From: Desulfovibrio inopinatus DSM 10711
GTDB taxonomy: Bacteria > Desulfobacterota > Desulfovibrionia > Desulfovibrionales > Desulfovibrionaceae
Direction of reading: 5' to 3'
Length of the DNA: 64,000 bases
NCBI RefSeq assembly: GCF_000429305.1
Contig: NZ_AUBP01000002.1
Location: 372,001-436,000 of the forward strand
Shown: one piece after another, positions 17,306-25,966 of the stretch
How the letters are laid out: the number at the start of each line of letters is the position of its first letter
Numbering within the stretch: position 1 is the first letter of the stretch
Notes under the pieces: generated by a model
What the model saw: only the letters and a program-made list of their open reading frames with translations
The model's database searches: none
What the model was told of the DNA's origin: nothing
Program-made: the position numbers and the translations under genes

Positions 17306-18316
17306 ATGACCGCGTCGAGCCTTTCCCTTGTGTGGGTTGGGAATCCCTATTTCTCCAAGCTTCTCGCAAACCACGGGTTTACCGTCACCGTGATCCCTCG
17401 AGACGTTGTAGTCCTTTCGTATGCCGATATCGTCGAGGCTGCGTCTGGTCCTCCCGATGTCGTCGTCTATGGTGATTGTAGTGGACCGCCACCTCTCACC
17501 GATGTGGCCAATTTTCCTTGTCTGACGGTGTTTTTCTGCGTTGATAGCCATATTCATAGCTGGTACCCATTTTACGCACAGGCGTTTGACTTGCTTGTCC
17601 TCAATCTGAAAGACAATTTGCCGCAGTTTTTGGGAAAACGTCTTGCTCCGCAGGATTGTCTCTGGATGCCTCTGTATGCCAAATCGAGTGATCGGACGAC
17701 TCCGGAACCGCAGACTACCGACCTGCTTTTTGTTGGGAAAGTCGACCCGGAAACGACGCCGATTCGGGCTACATTCTTGAAGCAATTGCGTGAGCTTGTC
17801 CCCGGACTTGTTGTGACACGGGGGAATTATCGGACATTGTATCCCAGCGCACGTATTGTGCTCAATATTGCTGAACGTGGAGACTTCAATTTTCGTGTCT
17901 TTGAGGCGATGGGGTGCGGATGTTGTCTGTTGACGCCGCATACAGGACATGGGCTGGATGAGCTGTTCGTGAATGGTCGAGACCTTCATTGCTACCGACA
18001 AAATGATGTTCATGATGCTGCAGCCGTTGCGGCTCGACTTCTCGAAGATGACGATTTGCGCGCGGCAACTGCTGCTCGTGCCGTCGCCGCTATTGACGCT
18101 GGGCACCGTGATACACACCGAGCCGCGAGTCTGGCTGAATATATCACGAAGGCACTTCAGGAGCCTCAACGTATCCAGAACAGACAAGCCCAGTCCGATC
18201 ACATTCATAGCCTCTATCTGAAATTATTGTACCTCCATTTTGCGAACAGTATGACGAATGCAAATCTGCAAAAGATGTATCTTGAGGCGAGTCAGAACGA
18301 GAGAATGCGAGGATGA
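17306..18316 (+). CDS. CgeB-like glycosyltransferase family protein
   Basis: 336 residues from the chosen start at 17306, which has GAAGG about 8 bases upstream. Earlier in-frame ATGs at 17300 and 17228 are less well placed. The protein has two Rossmann-like halves: an N-terminal half with VVYGDCSGPPPL and FFCVDSHIHSWYPFY, and a C-terminal half with LLFVGKVDP, RIVLNIAERGDFNFRVFEAM and GCGCCLLTPHTGHGLDELF. The FRVFEAMGCG segment is characteristic of the CgeB/glycosyltransferase group 1-like family. Donor and acceptor are unknown. A cell-surface, flagellin or S-layer glycan role is possible. Confidence 0.75.
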   Translation: MTASSLSLVWVGNPYFSKLLANHGFTVTVIPRDVVVLSYADIVEAASGPPDVVVYGDCSGPPPLTDVANFPCLTVFFCVDSHIHSWYPFYAQAFDLLVLNLKDNLPQFLGKRLAPQDCLWMPLYAKSSDRTTPEPQTTDLLFVGKVDPETTPIRATFLKQLRELVPGLVVTRGNYRTLYPSARIVLNIAERGDFNFRVFEAMGCGCCLLTPHTGHGLDELFVNGRDLHCYRQNDVHDAAAVAARLLEDDDLRAATAARAVAAIDAGHRDTHRAASLAEYITKALQEPQRIQNRQAQSDHIHSLYLKLLYLHFANSMTNANLQKMYLEASQNERMRG

Positions 18317-18397
18317 CTGAGCCCCGTCGCGATGTGATGTGACGGGCGGATATTGTGAGAAACAGCGTTGTGTGGGAGCGTGAAGGTTCCGGCCTTG

Positions 18398-19219
18398 TTA
18401 TTTCTTCGTCTTGGTCGCCTGCTTGGTTTGCAGATATTCCAGTCGCAGACGCACCGCTTTGGGGTTGGGGTGCGTCGTCAGGATGGAGTCATACAGCTCG
18501 ACAGCTTGCGTGCGTTTGTCCATACGTTCATAGACCTGCGCTAGCGCAAAGATGGTCGCTGGTCGCAAACTGTGCTGTTGATCCAAGTCGTGCGCGAGTG
18601 AAGAAAAGAATTCAAGCGCTTCGTCATTATTGCCCATGAGGAATGCGGTGTGTCCTTGCTCAAGACGGCAAATGAACACTTCCTCTGGGTTCGGTGATTG
18701 TTCAATGCACCGTGAGAGCCAGGATTGCGCGTCATCATACCGTTCCATCCCCGCGTATAGGCGGGCCAATCGCAACATGACGTCACCACGTTCGGTTTTT
18801 GGGTTGTCCATGAGTTTGAGAAAGTCCTCCCATTCCTGGATGGCCTGTTCTGATTCTCCCATTCGAGCATGTAGCTCCCCGGCCCGATAATGCGCATCGG
18901 CCACAAGGGCTTTGTCTTCGGCGAATTCAAGACGCATTGCGCGAAGAATGCGCAAACCGCGAGAGGTGTCGCCGCGAACAGTGACAACGATATCATAAAG
19001 GCGATTCCACGCTTCCTTGCGGCCGATCGGGTCGCCCGATTCATCGAGATATTTTTCCAATAACGTTTCAGCGTGATAATACGCGCCCTCGACATATGCC
19101 CGGCGTGCTTCATTGAGCTGATTATTTTCTACCTTGGCGCTTTCGGTCTGGCAGCCGGTCAGAAGAGTGATACATAAAGCAAGAAGACAAAATACTTGGA
19201 TGAAACGGACAAGCGTCAT
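18398..19219 (-). CDS. TPR-repeat lipoprotein
   Basis: 273 residues from the chosen start at 19219, which gives a clean signal peptide: MTLVRFIQ, a hydrophobic stretch, then lipobox LLTGC. The in-frame ATG at 19255 would put a charged tail before it. The mature part is built of helical tetratricopeptide-like repeats, for example EARRAYVEGAYYHAETLLEK, ALVADAHYRAGELHARMGES and ATIFALAQVYERMDKRTQAV. Likely an outer membrane-anchored periplasmic scaffold, similar in layout to BamD/YfgC-type or tol-associated TPR lipoproteins. The exact partner is unknown. It ends convergently with the CgeB-like gene. Confidence 0.85.
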   Translation of the reverse strand: MTLVRFIQVFCLLALCITLLTGCQTESAKVENNQLNEARRAYVEGAYYHAETLLEKYLDESGDPIGRKEAWNRLYDIVVTVRGDTSRGLRILRAMRLEFAEDKALVADAHYRAGELHARMGESEQAIQEWEDFLKLMDNPKTERGDVMLRLARLYAGMERYDDAQSWLSRCIEQSPNPEEVFICRLEQGHTAFLMGNNDEALEFFSSLAHDLDQQHSLRPATIFALAQVYERMDKRTQAVELYDSILTTHPNPKAVRLRLEYLQTKQATKTKK

Positions 19220-19357
19220 AACGCTCTTGTCTGTACCGCGTCGGCATGGAAACATAGCTCAAGTCCTTTTGTGTTGGGAAAACATAGGTAGCGGCAATTG
19301 GCGAACGACTCAAGGGGGGAGTGCCATGGGCTGGTTGGAAGCGACGTGATGAAGCCA

Positions 19358-19387
19358 ATAAAAAAGGCCGAGACGTATCCCGGCCTT
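19358..19387 (-). terminator. Rho-independent terminator of the IscA-like gene
   Basis: On the minus strand AAGGCCG pairs with CGGCCTT (19364-19387, 10-base loop), then TTTTTTATT. It lies 42 bases after the stop of the gene at 19429-19740. Confidence 0.85.
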
Positions 19388-19428
19388 GAATGACATAATC
19401 GAGGTGTTTGGAGAAGGTGGAGTGTTGC

Positions 19429-19740
19429 TTAACCGCAGCTTGTGCAGGAGCCACAGCCACCAGTGCTCTTGGGGAATTCAATGGAGGAATTAATGTCAAA
19501 TCCCATGGGGGAGATATCGATGGAAACGGGCTTGGCTTGTTCGAGCAATTCGCTTTCCATGATAAACGTGTAGCCGCTGGCTTCCACGGTGGTATCCTCG
19601 GGGCTGGCTGCTTCTTCAAGACGAAGGTGCAGGCCCATTCCGGAGCAACCACCGCCTACAAAAACACGGATGGGCATTTTTTCTTTGTCGGCAAAATATT
19701 CGTCAATACGTTCCTTGGCCTGATCGGTCATTGTGATCAT
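19429..19740 (-). CDS. IscA/HesB-like iron-sulfur cluster carrier protein
   Basis: 103 residues. The first conserved cysteine lies in VGGGCSGMGL and the C-terminus ends GGCGSCTSCG, giving the spaced cysteines by which A-type carriers hold Fe-S clusters or iron. The terminal CGSCTSCG has more cysteines than the usual CGC of IscA/ErpA and is typical of HesB-like variants in anaerobes. Single gene with its own terminator; no isc or suf genes are adjacent. The role in Fe-S delivery is inferred from family. Confidence 0.88.
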   Translation of the reverse strand: MITMTDQAKERIDEYFADKEKMPIRVFVGGGCSGMGLHLRLEEAASPEDTTVEASGYTFIMESELLEQAKPVSIDISPMGFDINSSIEFPKSTGGCGSCTSCG

Positions 19741-19786
19741 TGGATAATACTCCCATTGATTGGCTATTTTTGTAATGAGGAAGTTA

Positions 19787-20059
19787 TCAAGTAGGTCTGA
19801 GAAAACCGACTGTCAACGTTCTTTGAGAAATAAATTTGCCCTCGTATCGTATGACATGCTGAAAAAAGCCCTTGCTGTATATCTCTATCGCAAAATATAA
19901 TTCGTTATTTTCGTGAGTTAATGTGTGCATAACGAGGGGATTACGAGCGTGTTGCTCCTTGGTTGCATGGTAAAAAATATATTCTAACGTGGCATGCATG
20001 GATGCTGTATGCAATTCCGTGTTGTCAGATGTGTGCAGAGACGTAGAAGCATGCTTCAT
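19787..20059 (-). CDS. Possible small hypothetical protein (90 residues)
   Basis: An open frame rich in His, Thr and aromatic residues (HENNELYFAIEIYSK, FFQHVIRYEGKFI) in the 547-base gap between the IscA-like and CsaA-like genes. No recognisable domain and no strong Shine-Dalgarno. The C-terminal half has plausible alternating beta-strand character. It may be real or chance; the rest of the gap (20060-20287) holds nothing I could identify. Confidence 0.3.
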   Translation of the reverse strand: MKHASTSLHTSDNTELHTASMHATLEYIFYHATKEQHARNPLVMHTLTHENNELYFAIEIYSKGFFQHVIRYEGKFISQRTLTVGFLRPT

Positions 20060-20287
20060 TTTTTTATGTATTGTGAGTTATAGATAAAATCTATTGTTTT
20101 GATGCTTTTGTATGTGTCAATTAAATAAGTTTAGGGAAGGAATAAACGACATGTGCTGTGGCAATAGAGTTATATTTCCTTTTATTCTTGATGTTTTCAG
20201 GCAATGGAAAACATCAGCGTGCATGACCTAAACGTCGTCTCTGTCGTAAAGCTATTTATGAAGGCGATGTGTAGGACATGCGATGCT

Positions 20288-20623
20288 TTATCCAAGGCGT
20301 AAGCCATTTGGAACCGGTTTATCAGGAACGGCTAAAACAACACCGTCTTCTCGATAAAATCCCGTGACAAGACATTGGGACTTGATGGAACCAATTTGCT
20401 TGGGGGGGAAGTTGACTACACCAACAATTTGCCGGCCGATCAGTTCTTCAGGGGAGTAAAGGGCAGTGATACGAGCGCTGGACTTTCTGATACCCACGGG
20501 TTCGCCAAAATCGATGGTCAAAATATAGGCCGGTACGCGTGCTTTCGGGAGTGGTTCAGCCGTTAAAATAGTTCCGACGCGAATTTCTACACGTTCAAAT
20601 TCATCCCAACTCAGGTCGTTCAT
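20288..20623 (-). CDS. csaA: CsaA-like tRNA-binding domain protein
   Basis: 111 residues consisting of a single OB-fold EMAP/tRNA-binding domain. Motifs: FERVEIRVGTI, YILTIDFG, SSARITALYSPEELIGRQ, GVVNFPPKQIG and the terminal NGLRLG, all typical of CsaA. The protein is a homodimeric RNA-binding or chaperone-like protein in Bacillus and archaea; it is related to the C-terminal domain of MetRS. It is divergent from the small gene pair at 20658-21062. Confidence 0.92.
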   Translation of the reverse strand: MNDLSWDEFERVEIRVGTILTAEPLPKARVPAYILTIDFGEPVGIRKSSARITALYSPEELIGRQIVGVVNFPPKQIGSIKSQCLVTGFYREDGVVLAVPDKPVPNGLRLG

Positions 20624-20657
20624 GATTTCCCCATTCTTTTTGTATTAGGGTATTCAG

Positions 20658-20816
20658 ATGATTACTAGTGATGTATGGTGGTGTCCAAAGGATGTCTATC
20701 AACGCCGTTTTCGTGTTTGTGATATGGAATGTCTCGAAGCGCAGACAAGACGTTCACGCAGGATAACGCGCAAGTACTGTACGTCGAATTTGCCAGAACC
20801 GCAAAAGAGGAGTTGA
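20658..20816 (+). CDS. Small cysteine-rich, arginine-rich protein (52 residues)
   Basis: Translates as MITSDVWWCPKDVYQRRF, then VCDMECLEAQTRRSRR and a tail with KYCTS. Four cysteines (CP...C..C...C) and many arginines suggest a small metal-binding or nucleic-acid-binding protein, but no family was recognised. The ATG at 20658 has AGGG 7 bases upstream. The stop TGA is 3 bases before the ATG of the next gene, an arrangement suggesting translational coupling. It is shorter than usual ORF cutoffs and easily missed. Reality is likely but not certain. Confidence 0.5.
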   Translation: MITSDVWWCPKDVYQRRFRVCDMECLEAQTRRSRRITRKYCTSNLPEPQKRS

Positions 20817-20819
20817 GTC

Positions 20820-21062
20820 ATGAGCAAGACAATTTTGGATGACGTTGCGTATCAACGCGCTCTCGAATGGGCCCGAGAACTCGATGAACCGGGCTTTCCG
20901 AACAATTTTCCAGATGTCACACGGTATGTGGAATTGGCCGCTCAAAACGCCGACATTGATGTCGATGCATTCGACGCCGATGAAAATTTGTTTCATGCTT
21001 TACCGGAAGAATACGAATTGGCTTACCAACAGGTGAAATTGGAGCGACAGAAAAAGAGTTAG
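20820..21062 (+). CDS. Small acidic hypothetical protein (80 residues)
   Basis: Starts MSKTILDDVAYQRALEWA and contains ADIDVDAFDADENLFHALP; it is acidic and predicted mostly helical. No known domain was recognised. Strong start context (AAGAGGAG before the ATG) and a textbook terminator just after the stop show that it is a real gene. Likely co-transcribed with the small cysteine-rich gene 3 bases upstream. Confidence 0.75.
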   Translation: MSKTILDDVAYQRALEWARELDEPGFPNNFPDVTRYVELAAQNADIDVDAFDADENLFHALPEEYELAYQQVKLERQKKS

Positions 21063-21108
21063 TATTCAGTGGCATTACAGGTGGTGTTGCATGTGGTATG
21101 CTGTATGG

Positions 21109-21144
21109 CCAGCAGAGTGATATGTCGCTCTGCTGGTTTTTTTT
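21109..21144 (+). terminator. Rho-independent terminator
   Basis: CCAGCAGAG (21109-21117) pairs with CTCTGCTGG (21128-21136) and is followed by eight T. It ends the small gene pair at 20658-21062. Confidence 0.93.
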
Positions 21145-21197
21145 GTCATGCATGTAGGTAGTCCTCTTCTGTTATGTGTGTATGGCTTTTTGATGTG

Positions 21198-21226
21198 TTG
21201 ACAAAGGATATTCTAAAAAGTAAATC
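21198..21226 (+). promoter_or_regulatory. Candidate sigma-70 promoter for the patatin gene
   Basis: TTGACA (21198-21203), a 17-base spacer and TAAATC (21221-21226). The -35 is perfect, the -10 weak. It lies about 120 bases before the patatin start. Confidence 0.45.
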
Positions 21227-21345
21227 TTGATAAGATGATGTATTTTATTCTATTTTGGTTTGGTATTTTTATGATGATATTTGTCAAGTTATTGCTGTCG
21301 TATCGAGTTTGGAATATCGTTTTTTTATGTGAAGGAGTGTGAGCC

Positions 21346-23064
21346 ATGCCCTTTGCGAATACAGAGCCTTTTCGGCTTGCGGTGTGCATTAGCGGTGCTG
21401 TTTCCTTAGGAAGCTATGAAGCCGGCGTTCTCTACGAGATTGTTAATGCCATAGCGCGCCACAATGAGAGTGCGCATGTGCAAAAGAATCCTGAACAGCG
21501 TATTATTATTGATGTGATTACGGGCGCATCAGCCGGTGGCATGACAGCCGCTATTCTTGCACAAAAGCTCTTGTTTGAAAAAAGTGCACTCGTTGGTGCA
21601 CATACAAACGATTTATATCGGGCATGGGTGGAAGAACCTGATATCACTCGCTTGCTTGCCGATTCTCCTGACGACGATCCTCGATATTCTTTATTATCTT
21701 CGTCGGCAGTCCATGAAATATCACGAAAACTCTTCTTGAGCCGATACGAGTATGGCGCTCGTCCTCAAAAGAAAGAGCGCCACCCGGCCTCGGATGGGAC
21801 TTTGCATCTCGGCCTGGCCTTAGCGAATCTCAATGGGGTCGATTATCGGCGTGCCATGACGGATTTCACAGCCGTGACCGAGGACGGTCCCACGGATACA
21901 GACTTTATTTACACGCGTTTTCAAGATCGATTTACCCGCAAACTCGATGATTTGGACGATACAAAAGAGGCATGGGAACATATTCGACAGGCTGCCGTAG
22001 CCTCTGGGGCATTTCCCTTTGCGTTTCGCGTGTGTGGTGTTCAGCGAAACTGTACGGAAGAGGCATACGACGGGTCAGAGCCATTTTCTGCGGCAGGAGG
22101 GAAGTTTGCCTACCTTGATGGAGGAACCTTCCAAAATGAGCCGCTCGGTATGGCCAAACGATTCGTCAATGCAATTGATCCAACACGAAAAAACGATACG
22201 CGTCGGTTCTATCTCTATATCTCACCGCACAGCAAAAGTTCTGTACGTAAAGCCGCGTTTCATGACACGAATGCCACGTTCTTCCCGACAGCCGAGGCCT
22301 TGGTGAACGGTATCTACAATCAAGCTCGGTTTCAGGACTGGATCATGACGGACCGCTACAATGCCGAAGTCAAGTTGCTTGATAAACGAGCAGAAGAACT
22401 TAAGGCGCTTATGCAAGGGAAGAAGGAACAGATCGGTGAATTCGAGCATGTGGCTGATGTCATATTAAATGCATTATATAATGAAGATGGTCAATTGTCA
22501 GATGGTGAGAGGCGGGATGATGCGTGGACCCGGTTGCAACAGCAATATGGAAAAGAGTGGAGTTCACTGGCCGAAGATGGTGAAGACGTCCAACGTACAT
22601 GGCTCAAGTCTGTTCTCGTGTTAGAAAAAGCCGCGAACCTTGGGGCACGTGATCGAATGAAAGTCTACTGCATCACAGCAGAAGATCAGGAACTTGCCGG
22701 TGATAAGATGGTGTCGTTTATGGGATTCTTTGACATCAAATTTCGGCATTTCGACTATGAAGTTGGTCGCGAAAAAGCCCGTGAATGCCTTAAAGGGCTC
22801 ATGAAGCCCGCGAATTCTTCTGATGAGCTTCCGTTAACTGCACTGTCTTTCGAGAATGATATCGCTAAAGGACCAGACATATCCGGAGCACGTGTGACCG
22901 ACATCCCGCGGGCGCTCCGGAGTAATTTGAAATCCCATATTATGGCCCGTGTCGATGTACTTATCAGTGAAGCCGTTGACTCGTGGATTGGAAGAGTTCT
23001 GTTTAAGAACATAATAAAATCGTTCTGGTTGTCGAAAAAGATTGATGAATGGCTGGGGTTGTGA
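21346..23064 (+). CDS. Patatin-like phospholipase
   Basis: 572 residues. The N-terminal patatin domain has the oxyanion-hole glycines in ISGAVSLGSYEAG, the nucleophile Ser62 in GASAGG, and the dyad aspartate Asp258 in YLDGGTFQNEP. By family, it hydrolyses acyl chains of phospholipids through a Ser-Asp dyad. The C-terminal 300 residues have no recognised domain and no signal peptide; the last segment has a hydrophobic stretch FKNIIKSFWLS that could touch membrane. It starts after GAAGGAG. It is monocistronic, convergent with ahcY. Host lipid turnover or toxin-like roles cannot be separated from sequence. Confidence 0.9.
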   Translation: MPFANTEPFRLAVCISGAVSLGSYEAGVLYEIVNAIARHNESAHVQKNPEQRIIIDVITGASAGGMTAAILAQKLLFEKSALVGAHTNDLYRAWVEEPDITRLLADSPDDDPRYSLLSSSAVHEISRKLFLSRYEYGARPQKKERHPASDGTLHLGLALANLNGVDYRRAMTDFTAVTEDGPTDTDFIYTRFQDRFTRKLDDLDDTKEAWEHIRQAAVASGAFPFAFRVCGVQRNCTEEAYDGSEPFSAAGGKFAYLDGGTFQNEPLGMAKRFVNAIDPTRKNDTRRFYLYISPHSKSSVRKAAFHDTNATFFPTAEALVNGIYNQARFQDWIMTDRYNAEVKLLDKRAEELKALMQGKKEQIGEFEHVADVILNALYNEDGQLSDGERRDDAWTRLQQQYGKEWSSLAEDGEDVQRTWLKSVLVLEKAANLGARDRMKVYCITAEDQELAGDKMVSFMGFFDIKFRHFDYEVGREKARECLKGLMKPANSSDELPLTALSFENDIAKGPDISGARVTDIPRALRSNLKSHIMARVDVLISEAVDSWIGRVLFKNIIKSFWLSKKIDEWLGL

Positions 23065-23159
23065 AGTATTTATCTCCTTTAAGAGGGCCTGTAGTCATTT
23101 TCTCTAGGGAGAAGAATTGAAAAGCAATATCGAATAATCAGTGAAGTCTATTCGCAGTA

Positions 23160-23195
23160 AAAAAACGCCCCGAATGACGTTTGTCATCCGGGGCG
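23160..23195 (-). terminator. Terminator between patatin and ahcY
   Basis: CGCCCCGAATGAC (23166-23178) pairs with GTCATCCGGGGCG (23183-23195), one mismatch and a 4-base loop. Read on the minus strand it is followed by TTTTTTT, so it mainly ends ahcY. Confidence 0.9.
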
Positions 23196-23222
23196 ATTGT
23201 GTTTCCGTCTGCTCGAATAGGA

Positions 23223-24656
23223 TTAGTAGCGGTAGTGATCAGGCTTGAAGGGGCCTTCTTTGGGGATACCGAGGTAGGTGGCCTGCTTTTCGGTCAGGGT
23301 GTCGAGTTGGACGCCCAGACGTTGCAGGTGGAGACGGGCGACTTCTTCGTCGAGCTTTTTGGGCAGGACGTAAACGCCGGGCTCGTATTTCTTGGTGGCC
23401 AATTCAATCTGCGCCAAGCTCTGGTTGGTGAAGCTGTTGGACATAACAAAGCTCGGGTGGCCCGTGGCGCAGCCGAGGTTGACCAGACGGCCTTCGGCCA
23501 GAATGATGATGGAACGACCCGATTTGATGGTCCACTTGTCGACTTGCGGCTTGACGGTTTCTTTGGTGCAGCCTTCGGTCGTTTCGAGGTAGTGCATGTC
23601 TACTTCGCTGTCGAAGTGACCGATGTTGCAGACAATGGCTTCGTTTTTCATCATTTCCATGTGAGCACCGGTAACGACATCGCAGTTGCCTGTGGTGGTG
23701 ATGAAAATGTCGCCGAGTTTGGCCGCGTCGTCCATCTTCATGACTTCAAAGCCTTCCATGGAGGCCTGCAGGGCGCAGATGGGATCGATTTCCGTTACGA
23801 TAACACGGGCACCAAAACCTTTCATGGACTGGGCGCTGCCTTTACCGACGTCGCCATAACCAGCCACGACGGCAACTTTACCGGCAATCATGATATCGGT
23901 CGCACGTTTGATTCCGTCGGCCAGCGACTCGCGGCAGCCGTACAAGTTGTCGAATTTGGATTTGGTGACCGAGTCGTTGACGTTGATAGCCGGGAAGAGC
24001 AGCGTGCCTTCCTTGTGCATCTGATAAAGGCGATGGACGCCGGTGGTGGTTTCTTCGGAAACACCGCGGCAGACGTCGGCAATCTTGGTCCATTTGTCGG
24101 GAGTTTCGGCAACCGAATCGGCCAGGCGATTCATGATAATTTGGAATTCCTTGTTGTCCACGGGGGTGGAGAGCAGGGAAGTATCTTTTTCGCATTTGAC
24201 ACCGTGGTGAATAAGCAGCGTGGCGTCACCGCCGTCGTCAACGATGAGGTCAGGACCGGAACCATCGGGCCAGGTCAGAGCCATTTCCGTACACCACCAG
24301 TACTCTTCCAACGTTTCGCCCTTCCAGGCAAAAACGGCGGCCGTTCCAGCAGCGGCAATAGCGGCCGCGGCGTGATCCTGCGTCGAATAAATATTACACG
24401 AAGCCCAGCGGATGTCGGCACCGAGTTCATACAGTGTCTCAATCAGCATGGCTGTCTGGATAGTCATGTGCAACGAGCCGGTAACCTTGAGGCCTTTCAA
24501 AGGCTTTTCCGGGCCGTATTTGGCACGAACGGCCATAAGACCGGGCATCTCGTTTTCGGAAAGTTGCATTTCCTTGCGTCCCCAGTCTGCCAGGCTCATA
24601 TCGGCAACTTTGTTTTTAAGGGACAGGTCAAGGGCGGGTGTTTTGCGTTCGCTCAT
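23223..24656 (-). CDS. ahcY: Adenosylhomocysteinase (S-adenosylhomocysteine hydrolase)
   Basis: 477 residues starting [20 protein letters not shown]. It hydrolyses S-adenosylhomocysteine to adenosine and homocysteine with tightly bound NAD. Motifs: the NAD-binding [41 protein letters not shown] and the C-terminal KPDHYRY, which is diagnostic. The start at 24656 follows AGGGAGAA; the longer frame to 24725 lacks support. It is downstream of the SahR-type regulator on the same strand, a known arrangement in Desulfovibrio. A 551-residue open frame lies antisense to it but is a shadow. Confidence 0.98.
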   Translation of the reverse strand: MSERKTPALDLSLKNKVADMSLADWGRKEMQLSENEMPGLMAVRAKYGPEKPLKGLKVTGSLHMTIQTAMLIETLYELGADIRWASCNIYSTQDHAAAAIAAAGTAAVFAWKGETLEEYWWCTEMALTWPDGSGPDLIVDDGGDATLLIHHGVKCEKDTSLLSTPVDNKEFQIIMNRLADSVAETPDKWTKIADVCRGVSEETTTGVHRLYQMHKEGTLLFPAINVNDSVTKSKFDNLYGCRESLADGIKRATDIMIAGKVAVVAGYGDVGKGSAQSMKGFGARVIVTEIDPICALQASMEGFEVMKMDDAAKLGDIFITTTGNCDVVTGAHMEMMKNEAIVCNIGHFDSEVDMHYLETTEGCTKETVKPQVDKWTIKSGRSIIILAEGRLVNLGCATGHPSFVMSNSFTNQSLAQIELATKKYEPGVYVLPKKLDEEVARLHLQRLGVQLDTLTEKQATYLGIPKEGPFKPDHYRY

Positions 24657-24782
24657 AATTGGTTCTCCCTGAAGTTTCGGGTTTGCAGTCTCGTAGAAAA
24701 CATTTTTTGTGTTGTGAGAGAACACACACTGTACGGCGCGTGTGCGTTGGTTTTCACGGATTCCGAGAAGAGGTTCAGCGCC

Positions 24783-25697
24783 TTATTTTGCTTTTTCAGC
24801 AAGGTACAGGCCGACCTTCATCCCTCGGTTGGCTGAAAATGCGGCTGTTTCTCGCGTGTAAAAACCGGCGGACGAAAGCCAGCTTTGCATGTCTTCGTCG
24901 GTGAAGCCAAGCCAGCGATCTCCAAATTTGGAGCGCATAAATTCATTTTCATGTTTACGAAATTCAACAACAACGAGTTGTCCACCCTGTGCTAAGACTC
25001 GCCATGCTTCGCGAAGTCCTTCCGATGGTTTGGGTAAGTGATGTAAAACAAGGCTGATGACGATGAAATCGGCTTCAGCATCGCGCAACGGTAGGTGCTC
25101 AAGCGATCCCATGCGGAGACTCGCCAGCTCTGTATGGAGACGCTTTTCCGCGAGTTCGAGCATTTTGGGAGACGAATCCACCCCGATGACCGTATTGGCT
25201 TTCGTCATGAGTGCTTCAAGTAATTCTCCCGTACCGCAACCAAGATCTGCCGCAACCTGACAAGGAGACGGCATGCGAGACAGAACCTCGTCTGCAATGG
25301 TGAGATCACCTAGAACTTGCTGTGATAGCTTGGACCAATCGGCCGCAATGTTATTGAAAAATTGTTTGATGCGTTGCGCGCGTTCACGCATGACTTCTTC
25401 GGCTCGGCGAAGGTCGTCGCGCAAGGCATCCTCTTCCCGCATAAGGTAGCTGACGGCGTTGATAAATTCACGTCCGGGCCCATCCTCAACGGCGCGGTAA
25501 AAAACCCACAATCCATCACGACGATGCTCAACAAGATCCGCTTCGGCCAGAATTTTAAGATGGCGTGAAACGCGTGATTGCCCCATCTCAAGGACCGTAA
25601 CGATTTCTCCCACGGACAACTCATGGTTGACCAGAAGGTGGAGAAGACGAAGACGTGTCTCGTCGGCAAGTGCTTTAAAGTAGGTAATCGCTTTCAT
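24783..25697 (-). CDS. sahR: ArsR-type regulator fused to SAM methyltransferase domain (SahR)
   Basis: 304 residues. The N-terminal winged helix (about 1-90) contains ALADETRLRLLHLL and MGQSRVSRHLKILAEADLV as recognition helix. The C-terminal methyltransferase fold has ADLGCGTGELLEAL and VDSSPKMLEL. This fusion, next to ahcY, matches SahR, the S-adenosylhomocysteine-responsive repressor of the methionine cycle in Proteobacteria including Desulfovibrio. In this family the methyltransferase domain is thought to sense SAH rather than catalyse. The start at 25697 gives the standard MKAITYFKALADE beginning. Its promoter region carries a perfect palindrome, suggesting autoregulation and control of ahcY. 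Confidence 0.93.
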   Translation of the reverse strand: MKAITYFKALADETRLRLLHLLVNHELSVGEIVTVLEMGQSRVSRHLKILAEADLVEHRRDGLWVFYRAVEDGPGREFINAVSYLMREEDALRDDLRRAEEVMRERAQRIKQFFNNIAADWSKLSQQVLGDLTIADEVLSRMPSPCQVAADLGCGTGELLEALMTKANTVIGVDSSPKMLELAEKRLHTELASLRMGSLEHLPLRDAEADFIVISLVLHHLPKPSEGLREAWRVLAQGGQLVVVEFRKHENEFMRSKFGDRWLGFTDEDMQSWLSSAGFYTRETAAFSANRGMKVGLYLAEKAK

Positions 25698-25707
25698 GTA
25701 TTTAAAT

Positions 25708-25723
25708 ATCAAGATATCTTGAT
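25708..25723. promoter_or_regulatory. SahR operator palindrome
   Basis: ATCAAGATATCTTGAT is a perfect 16-bp palindrome 10 bases upstream of the sahR start. This kind of AAGATATCTT palindrome fits an ArsR dimer site and resembles the published SahR motif as I remember it. Its position suggests that SAH relieves repression of sahR-ahcY. Confidence 0.85.
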
Positions 25724-25897
25724 GTATAGAATTACGAAAACTGGAGGTTGCTGTCAAGGGGGGATTCCCAGAATTGAGTAAAACTTCGTTCCGTCATGGA
25801 TATGAAACGTATAGAGTTTATTTTGAATAAATTTGTTGAGAGAAATGAATCTGACATCTTGTACGACAGATGTTTTGTGTGTAATAAAAAAAATAGT

Positions 25898-25926
25898 GTA
25901 CTTTTTTTATTCTAATAAAAGAGTAC
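25898..25926. other. Imperfect A/T-rich hairpin before the chemoreceptor
   Basis: GTACT (25898-25902) and AGTAC (25922-25926) flank TTTTTTATT and AATAAAAG, forming an imperfect stem. It lies 40 bases before the chemoreceptor start, so it could be a leader hairpin or an operator. Function not clear. Confidence 0.3.
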
Positions 25927-25966
25927 TATCAACAGAGAGTAACGTTTGTAACAGAGAGGAAGAAGA

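Noticed and set aside
24657-24782. Possible SAH riboswitch before ahcY
   Set aside because: The 5' leader was read on the minus strand and lacks the conserved SAH riboswitch core; a repressor operator explains the control.
23181-24836. 551-residue open frame antisense to ahcY
   Set aside because: It mirrors the codon bias of ahcY on the other strand and shows no known domain; ahcY is certain.
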